A stretch of DNA of 64,000 nt from Vitrella brassicaformis. Lineage: Eukaryota; Sar; Vitrellaceae. The stretch covers positions 65,904-129,903 of the forward strand of contig CDMY01001052.1 of NCBI GenBank assembly GCA_001179505.1. The letters run 5' to 3'. This document shows positions 1 to 11,702 of this stretch, in pieces. Every line of letters starts with the position of its first letter. Positions within the stretch are counted from its first letter, which is position 1. The notes under the pieces were generated by a model, which was not told the DNA's origin, did no database searches, and saw nothing but the letters and a program-made list of their open reading frames with translations. Position numbers and translations under genes: made by a program.

Positions 1-949
1 CAGTCAGCGGCCAGGAGGGAGGGAGGGAGGGAGAAAGAAAGAAAGCATCATGCAGCATAGCATTCCAGCATAGCATCATCGACTAGTGTATCCACAACAC
101 GATATACATGGTGGGATGAAAACGATGACAGACAGACAGACACCCAAACAAGGGATAGGGATGGGGAGGGAGGAGACAGACACAGACACAGACACAGACA
201 CAGACAAAGCGACGAGAAAGACACCGAGGGAGGTAAGGGATGCCAAGAAGAAATGGAGGAAGAATGGACGGAATGGATGCTCGGAAGGAAGGGGCTGGAT
301 GCGTGGCCAGCCAGCCAGCCGACCGGCGCGGCAGAAAACCCTGCCAGCCGAGAGTGGGGTGAGCGAGAATGCAGAGACGCAGCCATGGATGGATGGATGG
401 CCTGAACTGCAGACAATGGCGTGATCAGAATAGGGGCACAGTGCAGGCGCGCAGGACATGGACACCTGTGTCGCTCTGTCTGCATTATTGCGAGTGGAGG
501 CTGTTGCTCACCACCACAAGCACGGATGCCGGATGGACGACACAAGTGTCCATGCCATGCCGTCACGCAGAATGCCCGCCATGAGAGCCGACGCTGCCTG
601 CCTGCCTGCCTCCCTGCCTGATCTCTCTCTCTCTCTCTCTGACTGCACACAACAATCAACCAAAGCAAGCGACTAAAGCAGTCCCTGATGTGATGGCATC
701 AGCTGATAGATCCATGTGTGTATGTGTGTGTTGATGTATGTGTATGTGCCCGCCCAAACTACCAAAGTACACACCACACCGCACCGTACCGCCCGTCCAC
801 ACCCACACACTTGCAGATGAATATGCGCACATAGTGCCTTGCCTCCCTTCTCTCCCTAGTCAGTCTACTTCTGCACATCAGCCAGCCAGCCGGCCGGCCG
901 GGCGGCCTGCACAATCTCGATCTCTCCCCATCTCTCTCTCCCATAGTAT
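1..949. other. Repeat-rich spacer without a supported gene
   Basis: Simple-sequence tracts dominate: (GGGA)n and (AAAG)n near 15-45, (ACAGAC)n near 130-205, (CTGC)n and (CT)n near 595-640. The reading frames here are made of repeat translations and show no domain or convincing splice pattern. The stretch lies just downstream of the stop codon of the 950-9197 gene, so part of it is probably its 3' UTR. Confidence 0.5.
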
Positions 950-2125
950 TCATTGCCTCGCCGTCTGCCTGCTCCCATATGGGTAGCCGCTGAGGCTGGT
1001 GCTGGTGCTGTTGCCGGCCGCAGCAGCAGCAGCAGCAGCAGCAGCGATACCGTTGTTGTAGGGGTACGTCTGAGCCTGGCTGCTCATAATGGGCGGCAGC
1101 CTCTCCCTCTCCCTCTCCCTCTCCCTGTCCCTGTCTCTGTCCCTCTGCCGTTGCGGCGTCTTGGTGCGGTGTGACGATGGGGGGAGGAAGGAGTGGTAGT
1201 GGGGGTGGGGATGGCTGCTGAAGGACTCGGGATGGGCGGGGACATCCTCGCTGGTCGGGAAAACAAACGACTCACCTGTATGTGCCATGAGATGAGGAGG
1301 GAAGGAGGGCACATGTCATGTGGATGGTATGGTCTGTGTGTTGGGTGTTGGGTGTCGGCCTGTGTGGTGTGGTGCCTGCCTCTGGGTGTGAGAACTCTGC
1401 TAGATGGTGCGCCGTTGTCCTCCTCGCCCGAGTGGCGCCACAGGGACTCGCTCGTCGCCATGCGGTCCTCCTCCTCCTAACACACACGCACACACACGCG
1501 GGGAAATAGACCTTCGGCAGCAAACATGGTGTGGTGTGTGTGTGTCTTGGTTCTTACCTGCAGGACGTGCTGCACGTACTCCTCCTGCGGCTCGTCGTCC
1601 ATCAGACTGTCCTTCAGCTCGAGATGCGCAATATACATGTTGCCTGCAGCAGGGGAGCCACACACATACAGACAGACAGACAGAGGGGGGGTCAATGCGC
1701 TGGTGTGACTCTGCAGGGGTGGTGTGTGTGTGTGTGTGTTTCATTACTCGCGAGGCAGAGGACCATTTTGACAGTGTAGGCCAGGGCGTACTCGGTGAGG
1801 ATGTAGAGCGCTATCACGAAGTGCTGGCTCACCGCCAAGCGATACACCATACCTGCACGTGACACCACACCACACACACGTACGTCTTATTTCCTCTGTC
1901 TGCTTTTTTCTGCTCGTCTGCGTGTGTCGTGTGAGTGGATGTGATGTGTCGGTGCGTGGCTGTCTGTGGTCTGCTCCGCGCACCGACCGATGGCCGTGTT
2001 GAAGAAAGACAGATAAACAAATGCCACAAAGGTCCGGCCCCACGCCTCCACCGAAAACAGAATCCACACAATCCCAAAGGCCTGCACACACACCAGACAG
2101 ACACACACACCCAGACAGACAGACA

Positions 2126-2163
<38 letters not shown>

Positions 2164-5100
2164 AAGGTGCGCCCTGTGTGCGGTGGTGTTGACCGAGAGT
2201 CGCGAGGGGATCATCCGCTTACGAGTGACATGACTTCGGTGAGGGGGGGCACAAACAGAACGGCAGCAAAGAGGGTGGGGGACAAGTTAAAATACTAAGT
2301 GAGAAGAACAGACAGACAAACAAACATGGCCCACACAGTCAGTCGACTCCTTGTGTGTGTGTGTGTGTGAGTGGGGGGTGGGGGGGGCTGACTGACTTGG
2401 AACAGCTGGATGAAGGCCGTCATGGCGTTCAACAGGAGCACCGACACAACCACCGTCAACGTCAGTATCCTGCAACCATCCGCTCATCCACACAGCATCT
2501 CTCCCCTCTCCTCCCCTCTCCTCCCCTCCCTCATCTATCTCACCTGTTGAAGCTTGCCTCCCTGTTCTTAAGTATCAGCTCTCCGGGAAACCGCACCACA
2601 TTCGTGAAGCACTCGAACCACCCACCCCAAAAACCGCTTCCCCCGCCTCCCGCACCGCCCCCTTGCGGCTTATTCCTCTCCGTCCGCCGCAGCAACGTCG
2701 GCGTGACGCTGTGAACCTCCCTGCCCACACCGGGCTTCCTCTCGCCGATCCTGTCAGAGGCAGGCAGCGGCTTGGGTGTGGATGCTGCTCTTGGCCTGTC
2801 GGCTGCCGGGGGGCGGGGGAGTAGGGGGGAGGAGCTGGGGTGGGACCTGGTTGTGGGGCCGGGGGAATGGGACTCTTGATCACCGGGCCTGAAACAAAAC
2901 GAACAAACAGCGACTTACGTGTGTGTGTGGTTGGTTGGTTTGCTCACCTTGTCGGCGGCAGTGTCTTCCTCCTGCCCACCCCCTCCCCTCCCTCGCCCCT
3001 CAGCTCTTCCTTGACAGCCTCAAAGCTGTCGGCACGCCCGGCACGCAGCCGGGCAGGCGCTTCGACCGTGAGGCTCGGCAGGGGGCCGGTCATCGACCGA
3101 TGTGTGACCGATGGGTCGCTGTCGGCCGTCGTGTCCTCGCCTGACGGCTGCTGGCGCAGGTTGAGGAGGTCCAGGTTGGTGAAGGAGTGCGACCTCGACC
3201 ACAGGCGTCTGTGCGAGTGGATGGCGCGGTTGCGCCCGGCCGATGGCTGGTCGATGAACGACTGACTCGTGCCGATGGGCAAGGGGGCCGCGCCCTCGAG
3301 GGCAAAGGAGGGGGGGTAGGTGGAGGGGTAGTCGACAAAGGCGGGGTCGAATCTCTGGGGGTCGATCGGGGAGGTGATGGCGCGCACCGACGGGTTCACC
3401 GACAGCGGCACTCGCACAATGTCCGAGGACGTGGCGGGCTGCGGCGGCCGGCCCACCGTCCCGGCCGCCTGGGTCTCCTTGGCCTCGGTCAGCACCATGG
3501 CTATCATGTAGTCCAGCGACACGTGAAGCGTGGCGCGTGTGGCGTTCTCCGCATCGGTCACTGAGGACGGCTGCCGGCCGAACGACGCGCGGCTGACGCC
3601 ATGGGGGGGAAGGAGCGCGCCGCCGATGGGCGTGGGGGGGCCGTCGGAGGCCGAGATCTGGGGCGAGAGGCCGGCGCCGGCCTGGAGGCCCACGAACGAG
3701 TCGAAGATGATCGGCGAGGCCAGGTGGCGCCCACCGAGGGCTGCTGCTCCTGCAGTGGTCGCCTGGGTCGGCCCGTCACTTGGACTGAGGGGGTCAATGC
3801 CGCCTGCCCCTCCCTCTGCCGAGAACGCCGCCTCCTCGAAGCCAATCAGCCGGCGGCCTTTGGTGCTGATTCCCTGCAGCACGAACACACACGCGTGGGC
3901 CCGGATGTTGTTCTGCTGCAGACACTGGGTGGTGACGGCCGAGAGGGTGCGGGCAAGCAGCGGGATGGACCGCTCCAGCTTCTCCCCGCCCTCCATCAGC
4001 CGCACCACTCGGTTGAAGCAAGATACCACTGCATGCCACGTCGGCCGCCCCAGGTACTGGGACAGAGAGTACACAAGGGGGTCGGTGAGGTCTAGGTGGA
4101 AGGAGGCCGTGTAGGAGCCGTCGCCCGCCGCAGGCAGGACCATCGGCAGCGAGGGCTTGCACGTCCAGTCCATCAAAGACCTGTCGAAGTCGAGGATATC
4201 GATGTACCCGAGCGTGGCGAAGGCGTCGCTGCCGAACTTGAGGCCGAAAGACAGCTGACGCGCCCGAATCGACTTCCAGAAGATCTTGTCGGGGTGGTGG
4301 CCCTCGAGCGTCGACACGAACCCCAGCATGGCCTTGGCGCGCCGCCTGCGGCCCCGCTGCCGGGCGTGGTAAGACAGAGGAAGGTACAGCACCTTCAGAG
4401 TGGCCAGCAGCACCTTCTGGTACCAGTACCAGCGGCCGATGCGGTTGACATGGTCGGCGAAGGCCGCGTAGCGGTCGGGCAGCACGTGGGGCTCCAGAAT
4501 GGGTGGAGGGACAGGGTCCATCCCCCAGGGCGAGTCGTAGCTGTTGTTGCCGAGGAGGTAGATGCGCTGCACGTGAAAGGGGAGGTCTTCCAGCCCCATA
4601 ATGGGCTGGCTCATCCGCTGCTGCCTGTTCTCAGAGTCGACGGGCGTCGCGCTGGAGAATGACGTGAGAAAGGGGTCGTCAAACACGACGCGCATCAGGG
4701 GGTGCGCGTTGGCCTGGCCGATCGACATGTGCAGCCGCCTCTTCCTCTGCAGCTTCTTGACGGCGATGGACGACACCACCAGCAGCACCACCGCCACCAG
4801 GATGCTGATCATGCCGGGAAGGCCCCCGAAGAAGGTGAAGAAGTACTCGACGGGCGTGAGGCACTTGGGGTTCTGCGACACGTCGGCAAACCCTTCTGGG
4901 CACTGGTAGGGGCAGTCGGGCAACGGCCACCCGGCCTCAGTGTAGTAGGCCTCGGGCGTCGGCTTGTTGTTGCACTTGTGGCACACCAGGCCGCCCTCCT
5001 CGTTGTAAGTGCCGACGGGGCATGGCGAGCAGGCCCAACCGAAGAACCCCGGCGCGCACGGCCGGAGAGGGATCTTCTCGCCTTCTTCGCCGATCTGCCC

Positions 5101-8100
5101 CGGGCTGGTCTGGTTGCACATGGCTGATGTGTCGGGGAGCCCCCCGTCCACTCCCACCTTGCCCTCGAAGTGTGCCGTGCCGTTCTGGCAGGGCGTCAGC
5201 CAGTGGAATGCCGTCACCCCGCCGCCCCCACCCCCCCCGGTGCACCTCCCTCCCCTCCCACCTTGCGCGAGGATCTGCCCTGACCCCACGAGATGACATG
5301 CCTGGATCACCACGGAGCCGCCCGCACCGCCCCCCTGACCGATCTGAGAGAGGTCTGCGACCTCAGTCAGCCAGGGGGAGGGCGCAGAGCCGTCGACCAA
5401 GGGAGCCCCGCGCGCAGTTGTGGGGCGGAGAGTGAGTGGCTGGGTGTCGTTGTTGCTGACCGCCTTCGTGGTGATGTCGCTGGTGTTGTCATGGGTAGCG
5501 GTGGTCGTGTACGTGGCGCCCAGCTCGATCAGGGACGTTCCTTGCGCCGCTCCTGTCGTCTCATTATCATTTGTGGTGTTGGTCCGATTGTGGTCCTGTG
5601 GTCGTGAGAGGTCGGGAGGGGGCGTGACGAGGGTCCTGTTTGAGTGGCTGATGGTGCCGTCCTGGTCGAGGAAGAATGGCGGGACATCCGTCCGCTGCAC
5701 GTCGATCATCGGCGCCTGCTCGTCGAACAAAACCGCCAGGCGCGACAGAAAGGGGGATGACGGCGACGAGGGCGCCCCCGGTTCCTCCCCCTCCATCCAC
5801 GCAGATATCATCGAGCTCAGCTGGTACAGCGCCCCTTTGCCGCCTTCCCCGCCAGCACCGCCACTGCTGCTGCTGCTGCGGCTCGAGTTGTTCTTCTCCT
5901 TATTGTGTTCCTGGTGCCTCCACGTGACCAGCAGAGCGGCCGCAATCACGGCGGATGATGTGTCCGACGGCACCGTGACCTTCCGCTCCCCCTCGCCCTC
6001 CTCGCTGCTCTCGATGGCGTCCATGACCGTGGTGAACGAGGCCACGGCAGACGCGACGGTGGCCGCCATCTTCTCCTTGTCTGTTTTCTTCTTCTCGGTG
6101 GCCTTGTCGCACCCCCTCTTGGCCGGCGCAATGGACTCTGGCAGTGTCCTGCCGTACTTGGGTATGGGGTAGTCGCGAGTGCGATGCCCTGCTAGCTTGG
6201 CTGTGCTGCGGATGCGTCTTGGCTTGGGAAGCGGGGGATGCTGCTGCCATTGCTGCTGCTGAGCTGGGGCGGCCGTGGGAGCATCTGCTGCTGTTGCCTG
6301 TGGATGCCCCTCGCCACACGGTGCGGCAGGTAACGTGACGGGGACAGAGGACGGCCCACCCTCCTCAGCCAGCCCGCGGTAAGCGACCGGCTGGTCGCCA
6401 CCCCTGCCACTGTCACTGCCGTCCCCCTCAAGACCCACGTCCTTGCCCTTCTTCCCACCCTCCTTGCTGGACCGCCTGTGCGCGTCGTCTCGGTCGAATT
6501 CAAACCACCTGTCGACCAGGTCATCGGCGTATCTCTTCTGCCCGCCGCCCGAATCGCCGCTGCGTGGGGGTGGCGGGGGAGGGGTGAGAGGTGCGGGGGA
6601 GTAGGGGGGAGGGTTGGGGCCATCAGGGTTGTTGGGCTCGGCGTCGCCACCGTTGGCTGAGATCTCGCCCGAGACGTTGAGGAGCTGGCTGCGTATCCAG
6701 ATGATGCCCCCGCCCCTGCCGGCGGCGTCGGTGTCGCCCCCGCCGCCCGATGCGCTTGTGGTGGGTACCCAGTGGTCCCATATGCCCCACTTGTCGTAGG
6801 ACTCCCCGCCTGTGCCGTAGCAGAGGTCGCCGGTCATCATGTCCACACCGTCGCCGCCCTTGCCCACATGGCCGCCACCACCGCCGCCGCACACCTACCA
6901 AGCCATGGCAGGGAGGGAGGGACGCAGAGAGATGCATTCACTCACTCACTAGGGTGTGCCTGAATGTTCCTCCCGGGCAGATGCCCTCCACTCACCTTGT
7001 TAGGTGAGTGGTGCGGCCCCTTCGGCACCGATGTGCCCTTCCCGATACCTTCATTCTGCGGACAGCCGGCACTCGACGCAGTCAACACACCTGCATGACA
7101 TGATACGCACACGGACGGGCATACCACCAGCCGGAATGAGGACTCACCAACCTCGCTCCCTCCCTCTCTCCCTTGTCGCACACACACCCACCGGCAATGT
7201 TGGCATTGTTGGTGGCACACAGCAGCACAGACGGCGCCGTGACCTGGGCCAATGGCTGCAGGTCCAAAGTGTCGTTGGCCACGAAGGCCACATCGAACGA
7301 CACATTGTGAATGCCAGATTGCAGCTCAGTGACGTCCGGCGGCCACTCGAGCCCCAGAAGCATCTCGCACCAGTCCGTCGTCTCTGTCTTGTAGGCGTCG
7401 CACTTGCCCTGGTTGGACGACCGGACGGTCTTGCCGCTGAGGATGGTCAGGTGCTGGCTGAAGACGAACATGGACCCCACGACGGCCCCCGCCAGCTCGA
7501 CATTGGACGCATTGACGATCAGCCGGTTGTGCTGCCCCTGGCCCCTCTGCTCGAGAGCCCCGTGCAGCATCATGTCGCCATACGCACATATGGTGGCATT
7601 GCCGAACTCGAGAGTGGCGCTGTCGCCCACGTTGACCTGCGAGGCGTACAGCTGCAGGTTGGCCACACGCAGCCGGCTGTTCTGCCGCAGCTTGACGCCC
7701 ACGCCATTCGGATCAAGCGCATAGAGTGTCAGCTGCTGCTGGGAGCGGAACTCAGAGCCCGTCAGGCCGGCAGAGAGAGACAGCGATGAGACGTTCATAA
7801 CGGCGGGCTCCACTGCTGGCATGGCCACGGCAGTGTCCAGCTCGACAGCGAGTTGCGGGTCGTTCAGAAGGCCCAAAGGGGTCGGCTGCTCGGGGAAGAA
7901 CTGAGAGGGGGCTGGCGGGGAGGGCCCCTGCTCCGTCCTCTCGGCCGTCTCCTCCTGTCCGCCACCCGGGATGATTACGGGAAAGAATGGCGTCACGTAA
8001 GGTCGGTTCCAGATGGACAGCTTGTGGGCGTAGGCGGAGTAGATGGTGCCGGCCCCACCGCAGCGGCACGGCAGCGTATTGGGGTCGCCAGACGTGCCGC

Positions 8101-9197
8101 AGCCACCAGACGCCAGCACGGCGGGCGGCGGTGGGAGGGGTGTGCCGACATGGAAGGAGATTCTCCCGCCCCCTCCACTCGCACAGTCGAGCTGCTTGCC
8201 CTTGTCGCGCCCACCGGAGCCGTCTTTGCGCGTCAGGGGTACGTCACACCCGCCCCCAGTGGCCGTCACGCGGCCGGGCAGCAGGGGCGATGTGAAGGTG
8301 AGCGTGGGTGACCGGATCAGTATGGAGCCGCCGGATCCCGCCGGGCGGTCGACTTTGGGTGAGAATGCGCCGCCTGATGATATGGTGCCGTCGAGAAGGA
8401 TACCCGTGGTGGCGTTGAGGTGGATCTTGCCGCCGCCGTTTGTGCCTCGTGCGCCGTTGGCCATGCCGGCGTGGCCGAACTCTGTCGGCATAAAGGGGTC
8501 GCCATAGGCGTAGTCGAGAGGGAAATCTGAACACACAGATCGATGGATGGATGGATGAACACACATGCGCATGGCATGGCAATGCATGTACGTGCAGTGC
8601 AGCCCACCCAGCCATTGATTTACCTGCATCCGGCCCACAGTCGGTGTTGGCGCCTCCCAGCCCCCCGTAGCTGCCGCCTCTCACCACGCCCCTCGTGCCC
8701 ACTCCCCTGCGGAAATAAGACGACGTGCCGTTGGCAGACACCTCACTGAGCCTGTCGATGACAATCCAGCCGCCCGCCCACACGTCGACCGACGCGCAAT
8801 GGACGAGCGAGTGTGACAGAGTCACGTTGCCCGTCGCGCAGAGAGTGCTGCTGGTCCTCAGGTAGGCCTCGTAGGTCTCGACGCACTTGAGCGTGGCGTT
8901 CTGCAGGATGACGTCGCCATCAAACACGACGGTGAGCTGTGCTCTGACGCGGCTCTGCTGCACGACACACACGCCGTTGTCCACCGTGTCGCACTCGGAG
9001 TCATCCCACTCGCCGACATTGCCGCACACGGCCGGCGGCACTGCTGTGGAGTGGGACGACAGGTCACCGTGACTCGTTTGTTGGCAAGCCGCCGGATGTT
9101 GGCTGAGAATGACGGCGAATGTGGCTGCTAAAGCAATACAGAGGCATGCCTGGCAAATGCGTGTCAGATCGGTGGTGGGAGGCCGGCGATATGCCAT
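950..9197 (-). CDS. Giant glycine-rich, Cys-rich polytopic surface protein
   Basis: The protein has 2,382 aa in 12 exons: 9197-8624, 8526-7192, 7090-6996, 6894-2948, 2888-2544, 2469-2397, 2294-2223, 2081-1988, 1852-1748, 1643-1558, 1476-1380, 1275-950. All junctions keep frame. The intron after 1380 uses a GC donor; the others are GT-AG. A signal peptide (LCIALAATFAVIL, about residues 18-30) leads into a long ectodomain with repeated Gly-rich beta-type blocks (GGSGGSILIR, GGGGRISF, GRGGGIIWIR, GGGAGGSVVI) and many N-glycosylation sites. A GCC2/GCC3-like Cys module (CSPCPVGTY, CPYQCPEGF) sits before the first TM (ISILVAVVLLVVSSIAV, about residues 1370-1387). About 600 cytoplasmic residues follow, then four more hydrophobic segments in exons 6-9 and a low-complexity tail (RERERER, Ala run). 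The ectodomain/TM layout recalls large glycine-rich membrane proteins of plants and stramenopiles; function is unknown, probably a surface receptor or sensor. The AGATCT motif lies about 100 bp upstream. Confidence 0.8.
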
Positions 9198-10308
9198 CTC
9201 TCACTCCGGGAGATGCCGACAGTCTCCAAGCGCCATGGCCGATCACAGCGACGCCTCACACGCATGCGTTGCTTCTTCTGCTTCTTCTTAGAGTTGCAGA
9301 TCTCGAGGGCTCGCCCTCGTTGCGAGCTGAGCTTGCAGACCTCCTCGGGGAGGCGAGCGCGGGCTGAGCTTCCTTCTGCTGGACCACCCATCTCCGTTGC
9401 AGCTGGAGAGATGGATGATTTGCAGAACGGCGATTGAGAGGACGGGGAGGACACAAGGTCGGCGCACAACAAGGAGGCGTTTGCATAGCCTGCCTCGGCA
9501 ACTCGGCAGCGGCGCATCCTCCGGTCGCTGCTGCATCGACATCCCTGCTCTGCGGCTGAAAAGACGAGCCATTGAAGAGCTGGAAGAGGCACCGCCGGAC
9601 CGCCCGAGAATGGTCTTGATATTCCTCTGAGTTTGGCGCTGACCATCCATCAAGATTGACGTCCGAACGGATCTGCAGAACGGCCACGACACCTCCAATC
9701 TTAGAGGCGATCGCCACTGAGAGGACAGGGAGGGACACAACAAGGTCGGCGCACATTGGAGCGACGCGTCAACCCCACCTCATGGCGGAATTGGACGGGA
9801 GAAGGACAACTGATGAGCTCTTGGAGAGGACGACCCAGCCGCAAGCAAAGCGACGTCACGGTCCACTGCTTGCAGCAGCCCCAGGCACCAGCACCACTAC
9901 AGCAGCGATGAGAAGACGAGACGACAACCCTCTTACCTGCACGTGCATACGGAGGTACGTAGGCTCTTCTCTTCTGTGTTGGGTACGAGAAAGAGGTAGG
10001 CAGGCAGGCAGACTGACACCACTGTGTGTGTGTGTGTGTGGGTGTGATAGCTGAATAGCCCCTTGCTTGCTTGTGTCCGAGTGGCTGAGGGAACATCCTC
10101 CATTGCATTGCGTTGTGAGTGAGTCCTCTGCCGTCGATCAGTGGAGGGAGAGTCGATGGCTGAGCGGTCTACCCGTTTTGTGAGTAGATTCGTCTGTGCT
10201 CTGTATCTTGTCTTGTCTTGTGTTGTAGGGCGTATACACGTAAACACATACATACCATGCCCTGTGCGTCAGTACATATGACATACCCCGACGTACCAAT
10301 GTCCTCTC
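9198..10308. other. Spacer with degenerate tandem duplication
   Basis: I see no gene. The stretch carries two related blocks: TGCAGAACGGC followed by TGAGAGGAC, a GGGAGG-type run, ACACAA and GGTCGGCGCACA, at about 9420-9465 and again at about 9674-9755 with a roughly 30-bp insertion. A third, weaker relative (GAGCTCTTGGAGAGGACGAC) lies near 9811-9831. The region includes the 5' flank of the 950-9197 gene and the 3' flank of the 10309-11007 gene. A (TG)n tract sits at about 10023-10040. Confidence 0.5.
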
Positions 10309-11007
10309 CTACAGTTTGAGGAAGCCAAACACCCCTCCGGTGTTTTTTCCTTGCTGCCTCTCTCTCATTCTGTCGTCCCATTCCATCTTGGGGTCCTTGG
10401 CCGCCTGTCGCCTCATTCTCTCCTGTTCCTTGGCCCTTTCCTCTTCGCGCCTCTGTCTGGCCTTCTCTGCTTCCTGTCTGGCCATCTCTGCGTTCTTCTG
10501 GTGCCTCCACATGGCCTCCTGAGTGGAAACGGCTACCCAGACCAAGGAGTGCAAAAACATCAAGACTGAGACAGACAGACACACAGACAGATGCATCAGG
10601 CGTCGAAGGATGACTGTCTGACTCACTGATGCCCAAAATGGCGCCTCCAGCAATGAAAATGACCAACAGCTCCAGGCTGAACTAAAACACACACACGCAG
10701 ACACATCCACACTCATCCATATTCGGTCTCCGCTACAGAGTGTGCATACCCTCATAAGGGATGTGACAGCCGTCGGCTCCCCCCAGCCAGAGAAGTGCAA
10801 GACTGTAGGCTGCCTCGTCCTCACGCCAATCCCGCGCGGTGCCTGTCCTCGCTGCAGCTGCTTCCCTTCGGCCACGGCAGTAGTCTTGCCACGCAGCATG
10901 ATAGAAGGGGCCACGAAGGACACACTGCCAGGTGCCGCAGCAGCAGGGGACCGACGAGCGGCGCCGACGGCATGGGGGAGAGTCAAGAGGACAGCAGGCA
11001 GCCACAT
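10309..11007 (-). CDS. Small membrane protein with plastid-type leader
   Basis: The protein has 189 aa in three exons (11007-10750, 10681-10627, 10565-10309), all GT-AG and in frame. It starts MWLPAVLLTLPHAVGAARR, a clear signal peptide, followed by a stretch rich in Ala, Ser, Arg and Lys with almost no acidic residues. That order is typical of nuclear genes whose product enters a complex plastid. Exons 2 and 3 encode a hydrophobic stretch (LLVIFIAGGAILGI, LMFLHSLVWVAV), enough for one long or two short membrane spans. The C-terminal third is a charged helix of Arg, Glu, Lys and Gln (EEERAKEQERMRRQ) ending in FGFLKL. I do not recognise the family. Plastid targeting is inferred from the leader only; a secretory-membrane protein is the alternative. 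AGATCT lies 15 bp upstream of the ATG. Confidence 0.65.
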   Translation of the reverse strand: MWLPAVLLTLPHAVGAARRSPAAAAPGSVSFVAPSIMLRGKTTAVAEGKQLQRGQAPRGIGVRTRQPTVLHFSGWGEPTAVTSLMRVCTLCSGDRIWMSVDVSACVCFSSAWSCWSFSLLEAPFWASVSQTVILRRLMHLSVCLSVSVLMFLHSLVWVAVSTQEAMWRHQKNAEMARQEAEKARQRREEERAKEQERMRRQAAKDPKMEWDDRMRERQQGKNTGGVFGFLKL

Positions 11008-11330
11008 CGCTGCCTTCAACCAGATCTGTGCTGCCAACAAACGTTCAGTTTGTCTCTGATCGGCGGGGAGGCCACCAGTCGCCCACTTCGCTAATGTGTG
11101 AACGTGTGTAACGTTTCGTGACATCTGGAAGAGAACCCTTGTCTGTGTCAACTCCCATGTGATCTACTGGCCAGGAAGCACTTTCGATCCGCAAGCTCAG
11201 AGTGATCTACAAATTCAGCGACCCGGGACATTCCATCCCCTTGCGATTCGTTGCAGGAAGACTTTGTTGTTCGGATCGGCGAAAGAAGAACCGGCCGTCG
11301 GTTGACCACGTCAGACGGAGAGTGCGGGCG
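11008..11330. promoter_or_regulatory. Divergent spacer between 10309-11007 and 11331-11702
   Basis: This 323-bp head-to-head spacer must hold both 5' flanks. AGATCT at 11022-11027 is close to the left-hand ATG. An AAGCTC block (about 11186) is related to elements in the two tightest divergent promoters of the window. No TATA box is obvious. Confidence 0.4.
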
Positions 11331-11702
11331 ATGACGGGCATGGCGACCACGGCGTATGCGCTCCTCATTGCCGCGGCGGCCATGTCGGCCGCAGTGGGCG
11401 CCGCTCGACGGAATTCGGACTGCGATCTGTATGGCATGAACTGCGAGGGCCCGCCCGACAGCAATGGTGGGAGAGGCTTTGAAAGATCTACGCCACACAC
11501 AGCACCGCTCGTGGATGGCTCACATGCGGCTGGCCTTCATGTGTGTGTGTGAATGTACTCAAAGCTTTAGGAAAGGCCGATTGAGTGCGGCTCTCTGTGT
11601 GCCTGTTGGATGGTAAATGTGTGTGTGTGTGTGTGTGCAGATCCAGGCGGAATACGTCCGGCCGCTAGGCAAGTAGACGCCTGGACAGACTCACACGTAT
11701 AG
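11331..11702 (+). CDS. Short secreted peptide, two exons
   Basis: The protein has 65 aa in two exons (11331-11466 and 11641-11702) joined by a 174-bp GT-AG intron whose 3' end is a (TG)n tract followed by CAG. The N-terminus (AYALLIAAAAMSAAVGA) is a good signal peptide, giving a mature peptide of about 40 residues starting near ARRNSDC with two cysteines. The second exon adds DPGGIRPAARQVDAWTDSHV and a stop. No family is recognised. Support is the signal peptide, in-frame splicing and position opposite a divergent neighbour. Its small size means chance cannot be excluded. Confidence 0.45.

Noticed and set aside
3187-6338. Several long plus-strand open frames opposite the giant gene
   Set aside because: They are GC-rich antisense shadows of the 3.9-kb exon 6894-2948, which has a signal-peptide-led, splice-consistent frame with a TM and a Cys module.
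10072-10160. tRNA-like A box (GTCCGAGTGGCTGAGGG)
   Set aside because: The start resembles tRNA-Ser/Leu, but no B box (GGTTCGA-type), no anticodon stem and no closing acceptor stem can be found downstream.
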